A DNA stretch of 64,000 nt. Source: Serinus canaria (taxonomy: Eukaryota > Chordata > Aves > Passeriformes > Fringillidae). The notes below the pieces were generated by a model. That model made no database searches, was not told where the DNA came from, and was given only the letters and a program-made list of their open reading frames with translations. The translations under genes were made by a program, and so were the position numbers. The stretch is taken from positions 27,317,059 to 27,381,058 of the forward strand of contig NC_066313.1 of the NCBI RefSeq assembly GCF_022539315.1, in the 5' to 3' direction. Numbering within the stretch: the first letter of the stretch is position 1; every line of letters starts with the position of its first letter. This document shows positions 1 through 19,610 of this stretch, in pieces.

Positions 1-1379
1 CAAAATCCTGAGGGAGATCTAAAATACTGATAAACTTGATAGTGTTTGCAATGACTGGAAGAACTGCTAAAAATGAAAGTAGCAAATGGAAAGGATAAAG
101 CACTGATAGGGAAGAGTTTTATTCATTTTAATTACTGACAGACAGTGTGTGTTTCAATCTAACCAAATATGACTTAATCTAAATATCTAAAGGCAGAGTG
201 TGAATAGTGTTTACAGGACCAGAACTCTCTGTTGGAAAGCAGTCACACTAAATAAGCTTATAAATACTGGAACTGGTAATCAGTAGGTCAACAGCTACTG
301 CTGAGATGCTGCAGCCAAGGAAGCTGATGTGGTTCTTTGATCTTGAATATTGAATAGGAGGAGAGAAAAGCATATTTTCTCTGCATTTGGCACTTGTGAA
401 AAAAAAAATATTTTTCATCTAGTTTGTCTAATTCTATTATTATCACTTTGAGAAATACCACGGAACTGAAGTATGACAAGAAAATAAACATAGAACCGTG
501 AATAAAAACTTACAGAAGTGACTTGATGACAGTCCTTAAGTGTTTGATTGAAGAAAAAAACGACCTCGATGTCATCTGACTCTTCAACCTAGTAGAAAAC
601 TGTTAAGATGTGAGAGAAGGATGGCAGATACATTCAGATTGGAAATGAGGCAAAAACCAAACAGTAAAAATACTGAATTATTGGTGTAGTTTACTGAGAG
701 TTGTACTGAGCCCTCTGTCACATGAACACAATAAAATCAAGATTTTAAAAAAAGCTCTTGTTCAAGCACAACAACAGAAAGTATAATTAACAAAGGGAAT
801 GCATTTAGCCTCTCTTATTTTAAGGAAGTCCAATTAGATGAAGAGGATGTTTCTCTCTGAGTTTAAGCTACACGTTCCCAGGTCCAGGAGTATGCCAGAC
901 TTTTAAATGAAGCATAATTTTTATATCCTGAAACGAATGGGGTTGTATTTGCAGATGCTGATCAGACATAGCTCATGGGGAAAGTTTCAGTTCAAAATTT
1001 CTAAAATGTGCTGGAGAAAACAGTTTGGTGACCCAAATGGTGAGCATATGGATTGACAGTCCACATAGGAAAAAGAGTTTTAGGGTTTGTACTACTGGCC
1101 ATTGATGTTCACTGGCCAGGTTGGTGACAGAAAGCTGTGACAGGCAGAGGAGGATCAAAGAGGCTGTGGAAGCAGGAAGCTCTGCAGGCTGCAGATTGAA
1201 TGTTTACTTCAGGAGCTATTCAAAGAGCCTGTAAAAGGCAAATAACTTGCCTTTTGTAATGATTAGGAGGACTTAGTGCGTGGTGTTACTACTAAAGAGG
1301 CTTCAGGTGACTCAGAGATTAAAACCATAGCAGAATATCACCACCCTCCACCCCCAGCCTCAAAAACCCAACAATTTTG
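1..1379. other. Non-coding flank, no gene recognised
   Basis: AT-rich sequence without a convincing exon, RNA gene or recognisable repeat. The short open frames on the minus strand have no recognisable family features and no splice context. If the 5' exon or exons of FAM131B lie further left, this is intronic; that cannot be decided from the sequence. Confidence 0.5.
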
Positions 1380-2990
1380 GATCTGTTCATTGTGGAAGAA
1401 GTTGTAGAATTTTATCCTGTGGAACCTTTTCTTGTTTGAGATGCATCACATCAGCTTTAGATCAAAGCCTCAGTGAGGTTATAGAGCAGGTAGACAGCAA
1501 AGTGGTCAGATGATATTCCTGTGAGACTTCTGGAGAAGTTTGAGGCTGAAGGAGCTGAGCTGCAGATTGTTATCTGTAATGCTTTCCAGTTGCTTTGGTA
1601 CAAGAAGATTGGAAGGTAGATGATGTGATGCCAGTTTTTAAAATGATTTTGGGATCTGGAGAACTGCAAGCTAGTAAACAAGATATGCCTAGGGGGCAAG
1701 CTAATAAACATTACTCTGAAGAACAGAATTAGTGTAAGCATGGAGAGATAAGATGTTCTGAGAAAGAGTTAACCCTGCAGTTGTTAGTTGATATCACAAT
1801 TTATAAGTCTTAGAAGGGGTCAATAAGCAATATTGACAGAGGAGGTCCAGTGGCAGTAGTCCACTTGGATTTGCCAAGCACATTTGTAAAGGTCACTTAC
1901 CCCAGGCTGTTAAAAGACATAAATCTGCTGTTGAATCAGAGAAGTTCCTTGAGTAGCCGGGTAAAGATAGGAAACAAGGATTAGCAGGAAATGTCCATTT
2001 TTCACAGGGATACTTTTTTCAGATTTGTGCATATCCATAAATGATACAAATATTTTTTCAGAGATGTGCATTTCTGTAAATGACATGAAAAAGGGGAAGG
2101 GCTACGTAGTGAGGTCACAAACTATGATAATAAAGTAATCATTTGGGGGAGCAGACAGAAAACTGCATGGAGTGATTTGAGAAAGGATTTCACAATATCA
2201 AATTACTAGGTGATTTGATTTCACAATATCGAGTGACATAAATTGTGGGTGAAATTTGGGATAAGGGTAAAATGATGCACGCAGGCAAAGCAATTCTAGA
2301 GTTACATTTGCAATGATGGAGGTTCTGAGTTTGCTGTTATAATGTGTGGCTTAATGCTTAGTACCACTAAAAATGCCAACCAAATGTTAGCAATTAGGAA
2401 GAGAATAAGAGAATAAAATGAGAAATTGCATTATACTATGCATCTATCCATATGGTTCCTTTGTTTTGATATTTTATAATGCATTGACCTTAATGGTCTA
2501 TTCCCATTTCAGAAAGGCCATAATCAAAGACTGGGAAAGGTTCAGAAAGGGGTAGGAAAGACAATCAAAGGTATTGTGTGGCTAATATGAAAGGAGCCAT
2601 TTAAATAGGGATTTCTCAAGTGTGGAAATGTGATGGTTAAGGATATGACAGATATCTAAAAAATCATGAATTTTCTCTGGGATAGGAACAGCATGGAGAA
2701 AATGATGAGGGAAGACTATTTAATTATCAATTTTAAAACAGAGCCTAAACATCAAACAAAACTAGCAAGTGGCAAGTTTAAAGCAAATAAAAGTCATCAT
2801 TTCTTCATATAACACAGAATTAAATTGTGGAAGTACTTGACACAGGATGGTACGGGTACTGAAAGGCTTTTTTTTTATTTTACAAGTGAACAGATGAATC
2901 CTTTAAAGATGACTAAATACAGAGACAATGTCTGTCTTGGGAGCTACTTGAGGTGTAAATTGTGACAGGTTAGGACAGATATTCTGGGAA
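1380..2990 (+). mobile_element. Decayed CR1/L3-like LINE, ORF2 3' portion
   Basis: Read on the plus strand, this stretch follows the reverse-transcriptase half and 3' end of CR1/L3-type LINEs, with many indels and stops. Recognisable pieces, in element order, are a block at about 1390-1560 on killing or choosing a primer-like segment, a 'cacttggatttgccaagcacattt' type block near 1860 equivalent to the LDFSKAFD region, a block near 2520 resembling 'gaaaagattcagag', and a block near 2740-2860 resembling the 'aaacaaacaaaag...cttcttcac' 3' region. It is far more diverged than the CR1 tail at 8905-9255, so it is an older insertion. Boundaries are approximate and the subfamily was judged from memory. 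Confidence 0.55.
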
Positions 2991-3789
2991 AATATCATGC
3001 TGTTTCCCCTGTTTGAATTGTTCCCTGTCTTACACATCCACTCCCACTTTAAGGACAAGCTGATACCCATCCCTAAAAAATACTAAATACCTCCTTTCCC
3101 ACCCCTTCCCAAAAGAAGAAGAGAATTAAGAAAAGAAACTGGAGAGGGGAAAAACTCAATCACTGAGGAGTGGGGGGTGGGAAAAAGAAAACAGTAAGAA
3201 AAGAGAACAACAGGCTAAAACCTGGAAAGTAGGGAACCAAGGGGGAACAATGAGCAGAGCACCCCTGTATTTCCATGATATCTAGGAACTGGTAGGTGCT
3301 GCCTAGTCATGCCCTGCCCAGAGCACAGGAATAGAAATAGCACTGTTACTTTCTGGGATCTTGGAATTTCCTCCTCCTGGAGCTGGACATATCCAGCTTG
3401 GTGAGAAACAGAGGAGTTGAAAAAGAGGACCCAGAATTTAGTAGGTCTTGCGGTAGAAACTGTACAATAAAGATGTGAGAAGTGCAGCCAGAATCAAAAT
3501 AATGAGTTTTGGAGGAGACAGAAGATTGGCATGTGTGGTGTGCCAGTCTCCCTCTGAGTGCAGAAAAGGCCTGACTCAGGGAGTCCTCTGAAGAAACTTG
3601 TGCCTTCTGCTTGATGAAGGATTTCCCCAGATGATGTTCCCAATGGACCATTGAATTAGCTAAAAGAAGGAACTGGCCACTGGGGTTCTTCATTCTCTTC
3701 TGACAATGAGTGGTCCTACAACCACGTGTCATGGGTCTAAGGGGCTGTTAACTGTGTTTGGATTTGAGGGGGAGGTTGAACAAATGATG
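2991..3789. other. Non-coding spacer, nothing recognised
   Basis: A purine-rich stretch (about 3100-3240, many GAAAA and GGGG runs) followed by unique-looking sequence. A 128-codon minus-strand frame at 3346-3732 has no recognisable domain and is treated as chance. Confidence 0.45.
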
Positions 3790-4865
3790 TGTTTATGTGG
3801 CAGAGGGTGATGGCTGTTCCCTTGAGTGGAGATCAGGGGGGCCTCTTGAGCAGTAGGTACCCCCTGTGTAGGTGTGGATGCCCTCAGGGACAGCAGGGAA
3901 AATCATGGGGTGGCATTAGGGGTCACTGTGATGGTGTTTGTGATGGGGAGATGTGTCCTCACCTGAGCAGGTGCAGGGCTGGGCATTCAGTGCTTGCAGC
4001 TCTGCCTGCTGAGCTCAGCCCCTGCAGTCTCACTGCCAGCAGCTCTTGGTCATTTTCCCCAGTTGCTGCAGGAGCTGTGGAGCTCTGGAGAGGACACCTG
4101 AAGCCCTGCTGGTGGCTTTCTAGGATTGGGAACAGTTTCTCTTACCAGATATCTGCTGGAAATACAATACAGCAGAGAGGAATCAGACCAGGAGTTTCCT
4201 GGAGTGTGTGTAAGAACTTCCTGACACAGCTGGTGAGTGTGCCAACTAGGGAAGGCACCTGCTGGAGCTGTTGTTTGTGGACAGGGAAGGACTTGTGGGT
4301 GATGTGGTGGTTGGAGGCGGTCTTGGGCACAGCCATCACAAAATGAGAGAGTTTTTGATGCTCAGAGCAGTAAGGAGGGGGATCAGCAGAACTGCACCTC
4401 GGACTTAAGGAGGTCAGACTTTGACTTGTTCAGGAGGCTGTTTGACAGAGTCCCTTAAGAGGCAGTCCTGAAGGGCAGAGGAGTCCAGGAGGGCTGGATG
4501 TTCTTCAAGAGGATATCATAAAGGTGCAGAAGCCATGTGCTGAGAAATGAGCTGGTGGGGAAAAAGACCAAAGCTTAGTCTGAACCTCAGGAAATAAAGA
4601 GAGTGTTTCACCTTTGGAAGAAGGGGCAGGTCATTCAGGAAGATTACAAGGATGGTGTGAGGTTGTGCAGAGAGAAAATTAGAAAGGCCAAAGACCAGCC
4701 AGGATTTAGTCTGACTGCTGCCATAAAAGGCAATAAAAATGTTTCTGTAAATGCATAAGCAGCCAAAGGAGGGCTAAGGAGAATCTTCATCCTTTATTGG
4801 ATGTGGAGGAAAAGATAGTGGAAAAAAAAGAGAAAAAGGCTGAGGTATACACTTTGTTTTTTGGG
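3790..4865 (+). mobile_element. CR1 LINE, 5' region and start of ORF2
   Basis: The plus strand follows the avian CR1 5' region into the early ORF2. Landmarks include a TTCCTGGAGTGTGTG-type block near 4195, a 'gggaaggacttgtgggtgatgtgg' equivalent near 4285, a GGAAGAAGGGGCAGG block near 4615, and a CTAAGGAGAATCTTCATCC block near 4775. Similarity fades after the 'aaaaaggctgaggta' block near 4835-4850. The 185-codon frame at 3789-4346 lies inside this element and is not a host gene. Frameshifts and stops show that the copy is dead. Confidence 0.75.
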
Positions 4866-7800
4866 GACAGTGGTGGCAGGGAGTCAGCAGCCTCAGTGCC
4901 TCCTGTCTGGCTCTGACCAGTGCTGCTGTCCCAAAACCAGATGCTTTGTGAGGACTGCGACCAAGTGTGTGATGGCTGTGGTGGAGAAGGTGTAGCCACC
5001 TGGCTGTAAATCCTGGGGCTGCCGGGTGAGGAGGGTGGAGCTTGAGACTGACAGGCAGCCACTGCCCCCGTGTGCTCCTGTTTGGAGAGGCTCTGGTTTT
5101 GTCCATTCCACGAAGAGGGACCAGGAGCATCCCTGAGGTGGGAAAGGTGCCTTGTGATCTGCTGGTTGCCTCTTGAGGAGCACTGGGGGTGGTTCTTCTT
5201 TCCCACTGCTAAGGATGAAACTACAGCATGAAGATGGCACATCTAATAGTATTCCTGTGCTCCAGGACAGTGCCCACGTGACATGCTGGCTACAGAGGGA
5301 TTAAAATTTAAACACTTATGGAGAGCAATGTATGCAATTCCTGCTGCATATTACTTCTGTAAGGCTGGCTACAGGCCAGCCAGCAGGGGCTGCTACCTTG
5401 GTTCATATCGACGTTTTCGTACTTACTGTGCAGAGTGAGGGCCCTGGGGACACATTCCCTGCACTTGAGAGAAGCAGAGAAGAATGAGGAGAAACCCATC
5501 GCTGCTGTTCACACTGGCTGATACTTGTTCTGCAAATGAGACAGTGCTCTGAGGTCTGGTGTTCTTTGAGTTTGTGTTAATTGGATGTGTTTCGTTTTGC
5601 AGTAGCTCCCTAGCCCACGTGGCATGATGGCTTCTCAGAGCAGAGCTCCTTGTGTCTAGCATTAGGCTCTCTGCTCATCTTTTACTTAAAGATATGCAGT
5701 AGCCTTTAGTATTGGTTTGACAGTGTTTCCAGTCAAGAAGAACATTGTAGGTTTTAGGACTTTGTTCATTAATTCTGTCTCCTAAACAGCTCTGAAAAAG
5801 GATCTACCTGCAGGGAGAGGTAGAATGGTCTGGAAAAGTACTCAACTTATCCAAATTCAAAGCAAAGATCCTGAGAACTGCCCATCTGATTCCTAATCAC
5901 AGAGACGTGCCAGAGCTGTAGGTGTTTCCATTTTTTATCAGAAATTTGAAAGACATCTGTTTTGTGGACACCAAGACATTTCTCTGCCTTGATGAGCACC
6001 AAACTGTTCAGCTCTGTCTCCTCCACCTAAGCAGGGTTTTTTTCTGTTTCTCTTCCACAACTGACCCTGTGGGTAGGTGCCAGCAGCGGATAACCAATTT
6101 TTATGCTTCCTTATGCAGTACAAGCTAGAATTCCTACAGAGTTAGGTGAATAACTTGGGTTGATGGATTTCTCAGCTTTACCTGAGAGAATTTGAGTGCT
6201 TCCTTCAGAGGTTCACCTCAGGGACAGCTCTGGTGGCAGAGGTTAATTCCTTTCCTTGATGACCTTTTGGATAGCTTTGGTTGGCTCTGTGTAAAGCAGG
6301 CAGGGAGGGAGAAGGTTTCTATGGTTATTCCAGCCACCCATCTGTCAGTCCTTCCCAGTAGTTTCAACTGCTTTAATTTCAGCCACATTTGACAAGCACG
6401 ATGGTGTTGTGTTTGACAAAGATACACACTCCCACGAGTATCATGAAAATTGGTATCAGGGAAGGAACAATTTAAAGACTGATCATAATTACTGCAATTA
6501 CATTTGTTGTTTTCTTAGTTGTTCGGGGTGGGGGGTGGTGGAAGGGAATGGAAAGGAATAATTGAACCATTTACTCTAAAAATTCATCTTTACCAACATT
6601 AATGCTGGCTACCAGTATCAAATGACAAGGTTTCTACTCTCTGCTGGAAAGTAACATTTGAGAAACAGAAGAAAGTGTGCTGTCGGGGGATAATAGCAGT
6701 GCTGGAAAGTCATTGCTTAATTAAAATGTTTCTTTGTTAATTGGCATGACACATCAGAAAGCAAATAACACAAATACTTGTTCGGTATATGGTGTAGATC
6801 TTCACCAGCGTGATGTTCAGAAGGGAAAAACAAAATTTAAGACTCAAACTCTGTTCCTCTATTTGGTGTGGCACAAAATAGAGAAGACAAATTGGAGATG
6901 ATGTTTGACATCCAGCACAGAATTACAACACAATAGATTATTAAAGGCTGTAGATCCAGGTTAAAGTCATGGATGCAAAAGCCTGATTCAAGCATGGACC
7001 TTGGTAAATGAACAAACTGTAGGCATAGGTACCAGATATAGAACCAATTAATGCACAGTGGAAACAGCAATTGAGAAAATGTCAAGAGAAAACCTAAGGA
7101 GAATGGGCTTGTTTAGATTTTTTGAGTAATTCAAAACAAGGTGAATTTCTTATGGTCACAGAATGCAAAGAAACTGAAAATATGACCAACTAAGAAACTC
7201 AGTGTCTTCATGGTACATTAAGGTATGTGGCAAAATGAGCTACAGAAGTAGTAAAAAAGCAGTAGTAATAGATCAGCAAGGTGAGGTGCAGTCATCCAGA
7301 TGATTTCTGTATTTTTCCAGTGCATTCGTCAAAGTGTTCACTTTGCTTGGGAATACTCACTGCATGTATTCCCTAATTCCTGAGAGTCCCAAGTTAAAGT
7401 GCTCAGAAAACCCCAAATAAAGCAAGAAGGGGGGGAAAAGGATATTTTCTTTCCCTCACATTTTTTCCTCTTTAAATGCTTTTCATCTTTATTATTTAGA
7501 AAGGCTTGACTTAAAAATAAATCTTGATTTTTACCTTAGCAGTACTGTAAGAGGAAGAGGGATGATATTTTCCCCCAACGGCTTAAATGACTTGAGTTGG
7601 AATGTTACGTCAGTTGTAATGGAGACATCTTTTTTCTTATGAGTGTTTTTGCAGACTTTGTTTATATCTTATTTGTGTTAAAAAATACAAAGCAGCCATA
7701 CTGTGAAATGATGTGGCTTAATGTATTTCGACTGCTTTCATTTTCCCTCTCTGCTTCATGTAATCACCTTTTCTTCAGCCATCTACTGAGTCTTCCAAAA

Positions 7801-8904
7801 CAAGGATGAAATCTGTGATGTTAAAAAACCCCAAACCAAGTAACAAATTTTTAAATAAAATGAAGACAACTTTTAAAAGTTCAGTGAAAATGAATCCCCT
7901 CTATATCCTTTCTATACAGAAACAATGACAAGGTCAGAAACCCAGTTATCTTTCAACTTTCATCACCTCATTTCAGAACATCTGAATGAGAATGATAGTG
8001 TGTTTGTAAAAATTCCTCTTTAAAATTAGCTTTATGACCCACTCATTTAAAATTTCTTATCAGCTCTATATGGAGAAGAGCAAATACTATTCTGTAAGAG
8101 GTGATTGATCATAGATTTACAAATGGAATAGTCAGGGTGATTAGCAGAAGCTGGAATGGGAGATGGATAAGAGAAATTATACTGGAGAAGAAACATACCA
8201 TTACAAAAGAAAAAAACTCTGTACTAATTGCAGGGAGAAGGAGGTTGACAAGAGGCTGGATAAAAAGAATACTAATTTACAAAGTACTGCTTTCAGTTTC
8301 TGTTTTCCCATTTTACTCTCCATACTTTTTTTTCTGATTTTCCATGTTTCTTTCCTTCTGTTTATCAGAGCAGAACTTGTTTTTTCACGTCTTGATCTAA
8401 CATGAGTTAATGTTGCTCTTGCTATTTCTAGCAGGAGAGAAAAAATCCCCACTAACCTTTATCCAACTTTCAATAAGAGAAAGTAATGTTGCCCCGAGCC
8501 CAACATCAGTTAGACATTTTCTTTTCAACCAGTGTGTGTTGCTGTAACTTTCCAGCAGATATGACTGCATTTAAAGCCATTTAACAGATGTTAAAGAGTT
8601 ATTTTCTCTCAATGTATTTCTCTCTTAGTACCTGTGAAACTGTTTGGACCAAGAATTTATCTTCAAAAATTATTCAGTCTCTGTAGAGCATGCAGAATCA
8701 CATATTACTCATTCTTTTTCCCTGAACTAGGCTGCTGACCTGTTTCAGCTGGAGAGAAACAGTAGTAAATAAATTCTGTAGGTCTTCAGCTCTGCTATTA
8801 CAGAACAGGTTTGGACTTTGAGACAAATAATTGTTTGATGTTCTTCAACCATTTGATGCTACCATCTGCCAGAATTGTGTTAATACTGGACAAGACAAAG
8901 TTCC
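4866..8904. other. Non-coding sequence upstream of FAM131B exons
   Basis: No exon, RNA gene or clear repeat was recognised over about 4 kb. A weak CR1/L3-like flavour occurs around 6840-7260 ('ctaaggagaatgggcttgtttag' near 7094), too diverged to call. Open frames on both strands are short and overlap one another, as expected by chance. Confidence 0.4.
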
Positions 8905-9255
8905 TGGGAGACCTTATAGCACCTTCTATGACCTAAAGGGGGCCTGAAAGCTGGAGAGGGACACTTTATGAGGGCTTGGAGGGATAGTGCCAGGGGAAGA
9001 GGCTTCAGAATGGAAGTGGGTTGGTTTAAAATCGATAATAAGAAGAAATTCTTTACTGTGAGGATGGCAAGGCACTGGCACAGGTTGCCCAGAAGAGCTG
9101 TAGATGCCCCATCCCTGGGAGTGTTCAAGGCCAGGTTGGATGTGGCTCTGAGCAACCTGATCTGGTGAAAGGTATCCTTGTCTGTGTCAGCTGGGTGAAA
9201 CTAGATGATTAATTTTAAGGTTCCTTCCAACCTAAACTGTTGTGTGGTTCTATGA
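8905..9255 (+). mobile_element. CR1 LINE 3' end, sense orientation
   Basis: A well-preserved avian CR1 tail. It contains the 'agaagaaattctttactgtga' block near 9040, 'ggcactggcacaggttgccc' near 9070, 'ccatccctgggagtgttcaagg' near 9110, and ends in the CR1-type 'ttctatgaat' terminus near 9250. It is a 5'-truncated copy of about 350 bp, the usual form of CR1 in birds, and is strong evidence for an avian source. The frames at 8880-9155 (minus) and 8968-9168 (plus) are products of this repeat. Confidence 0.9.
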
Positions 9256-11703
9256 ATACTTTCCACATTCTGACACTTTAGGAAAACCATCAGTGGGCTT
9301 GCAGCATTGAGAGCAAAGGCTGAGTGTCATTTGTGGAACTCTGGGGCTGTCAAGTGACATGTGCTGAGTAAGAGGCTCCTCTTTCTTTGGCTGGGGCGGA
9401 GGTGTCTTTGCAGTGTATGCCCAGGATGGTGCTGCAGCCTGCTTGCAGTGTGTGCCAGGGTGGCTCCAGACTCACAGAAGGGCCACAGCACTGTGCTCAG
9501 AAAGAGCTGACAGTGCAGGAAAAAGACCTGGGGTAGACAGAGATGAAGCAGGTGTGACACTGTTACCTGCACCGAAGGGTTCTGTGCAGCTGCCTTCTGC
9601 TCGGGAGAGGTGACATCTCTGCTGCCTCTCCAGCATCCCTGTCTTGTTCAGCTCTGTGGCAGGAATGCCCCAGCTCTCCCCTCTAGTGTGCAGGGTTGCA
9701 GGTGGAGGGAAGGAGCACAGACAGGAAAAGGCAGCAGGATCCCAGTGTGCAGGGGCAGGCTCCTGCTCTGCTCTTTGCACCAGCTTTATCCTCCCACTGA
9801 CCTCTGCTGGACCCTCAGTCCACCCTGATCGCAGTCCACCCCCAATCCTTCCTCTCCAGATTTGCACTTCCTGGCAGTGCTCCCTCCTTCTTCCCTTTAC
9901 CCCTTCCCTGTTCAGGGGGACTGAGGACAGATGTATTCCATTCTAAGCCAGACCTTACAGCTGATGGTGCCTGGGTCTGAGCTGGGCTTTCACAGCTTTG
10001 CCTGGCTCTTCCCTTTGCTGTGAGAGAGACTTCCAGCCCTAGAAGGTTTACTTGGACCCCAGATATGAGAGGTTCCCAGTCGTGGTGGCAGCAGGCAACT
10101 CACAAGTGGCCCATTAAGCCTTGCTCCTCTTGCTTGAGTACAGAAATCCCCAGATCTCCCTCTCTTGCCTTGCTGGACTCAAGGTTGCCAGTCTAGTCTG
10201 TGGCAGTGCAGTCAGTAGGAGCTCAGTGAGGCCCAGTACGTGGATGTGCTTGTCAGGAAAACCAGTTAAGAGGATCACAGCCCTGGAGGGTGGTGTTTGT
10301 CATGCTTGTCACAGACATGTCCTGCCTTCTCCAGAGATCTGCCTGCGTCTGACCTCTCTGCTCACCTTTGTAGCATGCAGTACAGGAATCCTTTTTCTTT
10401 TGAGTTCCCTGAGAACAGCAGCTTTACTCAGCCTAATTAGAAGCATATGGGGGATGCTATTAAAGCACTTGGTTCTGATGAACAGAAATATACTTTGGAT
10501 GTGAAGGAAAAAATATCCTCTAGTTCTCTCAGAAATGGATCTCCCTGCACAGCAGAAATTTGAGATGAGAAGGTGTGGTGGACACCACCATATGCAAACA
10601 GCGTTGTTTTGTTGTTTTTCATATTGCCATGTTTATCCTTTTCAGGGGACAATATCAGGGGTTTTTTGCATTTTGAATTCTAGGTGATGAATGCCTCAGG
10701 TTTCCCAACCCTTAAGCGCCTCCATGGCTCCTGCAGGCCTGTGTGAGGTGGAGTGCAGCATCTCTGTCAGAAGATTTGTCCTGGGGAAGTGCAGTGATGA
10801 GCACTCCATAAATGTGCCAGAGATACTAGAATGAGCAAGGGGCTTTGCATATGTCTGTGGAGGAGAAATTTGCTACAAAGTAAAAAAAAAGTTAGAAGAT
10901 CATGGAAGTAGAACCATTCACATTCAATCCAACCAGACTTGCTGAATTGATCCCAGGAACAGATGATCATTTTGACAGCTACATTTCTTGACAGATTCTA
11001 GGAGGCTCAGGTTTAAGGACAGTACAATGGTTCCTCCATGACATGGGAGCAAATAACTTTAAGCAGAGTTTGAGGATGGCACAGAGGCTGAAGACAGAGT
11101 AAATTGCTGACTGCACAGAGCAATCCTGGTTACCTGGCTGACTATTTACATGGGCTTCTTAGCATTTAGTTTCACTTTTTACATTTAATAATATTTAATT
11201 TGTAAATCTTAATAAAATTTTATCATGTGTATTTTGTATTATTGATGTTTAAAATGTGAAGTGTAATGGCAGGTATTCCAAAGGTCTTTTATCTTGCTGA
11301 GGGTGGCAAAGCAAAGGCTCCAGCAGCTCTAAGCTGATGTCCAACCAATTCAAGCCATAAAGGTGAAATGCCTTTTTTGGGGATGATGGTTTCATGTTGA
11401 AAGGGGATGTTAAAGGAATTGGTTCTTTCCCAGTCACACATCATGACTGGATGAATCTGCACTTCAGCCAAGCATACATCATGCTTGAGAAAAACACAAG
11501 TGACTTGTCTTCCTATGGAGAAGGCTGTGAGAAATACAATGGTTGATGAGGTACTGGTGGTCTGATTACAAATGGAGTATCTGATTTAAGTCTGTTGTGG
11601 CCTTAAACTCAAAGATTCTCCTGCTTGTTTAGCTGAGTTGGCTTAAGACTGGTGGAACAAATTGTAGTGGCATTCAGACGCCTGACCAGATGTGTTCCCA
11701 CAG
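9256..11703. other. Intron or upstream region of FAM131B
   Basis: No exon was recognised. GC content is higher around 9400-10400, producing several overlapping frames of 66-131 codons with no recognisable domain. The acceptor at 11702-11703 shows that this sequence directly upstream is intronic in the longer FAM131B transcript, so at least its 3' part is intron 1. Confidence 0.5.
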
Positions 11704-18073
<6,370 letters not shown>

Positions 18074-19610
18074 TGCTTTCTGTGAAGTACTCATCATTGC
18101 TGAACAAAGAGAGGGGTGGCAAGGAATGCAATTATAGGGATTCTTCTCTCCAGCTCCCAATATTTCCAAGCAGACACACCTTCCATTCCTGACATTTAAT
18201 TATTTTTTTAAACAAGGAAAATCTCTAAGTGACTGACACATAAAAACCTTTTCTTCCCCTCCCCCATGGACACATATTTTGGATTTTCATTGCTCTGGGC
18301 AACATGTGATGTGCTTGGAGAGATCTGGATTGGTAAATAATTTCTAAATCTTTTTAATACAAAGTCTTGGCTGTGGATACAAACTCTTCTGGTACTGGGG
18401 ATGTGGCTGATGAGACAGGCTTGGTGTAGGGAGCAGCTTTGTGGCTAGAATTCATCTTGGCAGAATGGACGTTGCTCTGTGGACATGGCCCCCTTCTATT
18501 TCATAGAATATATGAATATAAACTGGTTTAAAACGGAAGCTGTGGCTTTGCAGATCTAGATTGTGCTAGCGTTGGGATTGTGGCTGATGCAGAGGATCAG
18601 GCCATGAAAGATGTGCTGTGTGACCAGATCCTCAGCAGCACCTTGGTACAGAGCTGTAGGGTTGATGGTGAGAGCTGCGCTCCCGGGGCCGGGGCTGTGC
18701 TGCCACAGTGGCTCTGTGGGCACGGCTCTGCTGTGGCATGGACAAATGGGTGCAGATGCAAATCTAACCCTGCTCTCAGATATTCATGCTTCGGTCTCTT
18801 TCATTTGTTTGTTTCTCTCTTTGACATTTCTGCCTTCCCAGGAGCTGGCAAGAGTGGTGTGTCCTTTTGGCAGTGGGCACTGGAAGCCAGTGGAAAGGAC
18901 ATTTTCAGCTACGGAGACAGCCATAAAAAGCTGACTCTTGCAGGGGGCTTGAGGACATGCCCATCTTGGTGCTGCTGCTGTGTCCTTCTGTCTTTTCCTT
19001 GCCAGCAGAATGGGGAGACCCAGAGAGTAGGCAGCAGGTCCAGGAACAGTGTGTACAGCTATGAGATCACAGATACCTAGTTTACATTAGAGTTTTCAGT
19101 TTTTGCACTTTTTTTTAGCGTTTTTATATTCTGGATAAGTGTTCATAACAAAGCAGTTAGTAATGGGAAAGGCCTGTACTCCAGACATGACTTAACAGAA
19201 ATACTGCACCTCTCCCATTTCTGCCACTCCTGCAGTGCCAAATATAGCTGGATGAAAAGGGGTGAGAGGAAATTTTCTCCTCCTATTTGTCTTCTTCTTC
19301 CTGCCTATGTTTTCTTCTTTTGTTTTCCTAGCCCCAAGTAGTGTAAATAATGCTCAGTACTTCGTTTGTTTTTCCCTCCCATCTCTTTTTTAGGTGTGGA
19401 GAAAGCTGATTTCAGGACTTTCCCGTATTTGTACGGGGTATATATTTTTTTGTTTAAAAAAACATGATTCTCTGATTAGAGGGAATTTGGTCTCTTGCAG
19501 TTCCTCGCCATTTTTTCACAGACCTCCTTTTGGGAGGGAGAGGTTTTGAAAGGAAATTGTTTCACTTTCAGCTCTCACCAGAAAATAAACAGGGACGAAA
19601 GCAAAAATTG
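18074..19610 (+). other. FAM131B: Putative FAM131B 3' UTR
   Basis: No coding exon follows the stop at 18073. The sequence contains T-rich blocks and the first canonical AATAAA followed by a T/G-rich stretch, at 19584-19589. A 3' UTR of about 1.5 kb is plausible. The 166-codon frame at 18580-19080 has no recognisable features and lies inside this region. Confidence 0.5.
19584..19589 (+). terminator. Candidate FAM131B polyadenylation signal
   Basis: AATAAA followed within 40 bases by a T/G-rich stretch (attgtatgaggttattgat). Chosen by position relative to the stop; transcript ends are needed to confirm it. Confidence 0.4.

Noticed and set aside
3301..3780. Possible LTR or endogenous retrovirus fragment
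   Set aside because: No TG...CA ends, primer-binding site or recognisable gag/pol motif; left unassigned.
3789..4346. 185-codon plus-strand open frame
   Set aside because: It lies within the CR1 5' region; the sequence follows CR1 landmarks and the frame is not the CR1 coding frame throughout.
4787..5242. Overlapping minus-strand frames of 118-151 codons
   Set aside because: Three overlapping frames of proline/serine-rich composition, antisense to the end of a CR1 and its flank; chance.
18580..19080. 166-codon plus-strand frame downstream of FAM131B
   Set aside because: No recognisable domain, no splice support, located in the probable 3' UTR.
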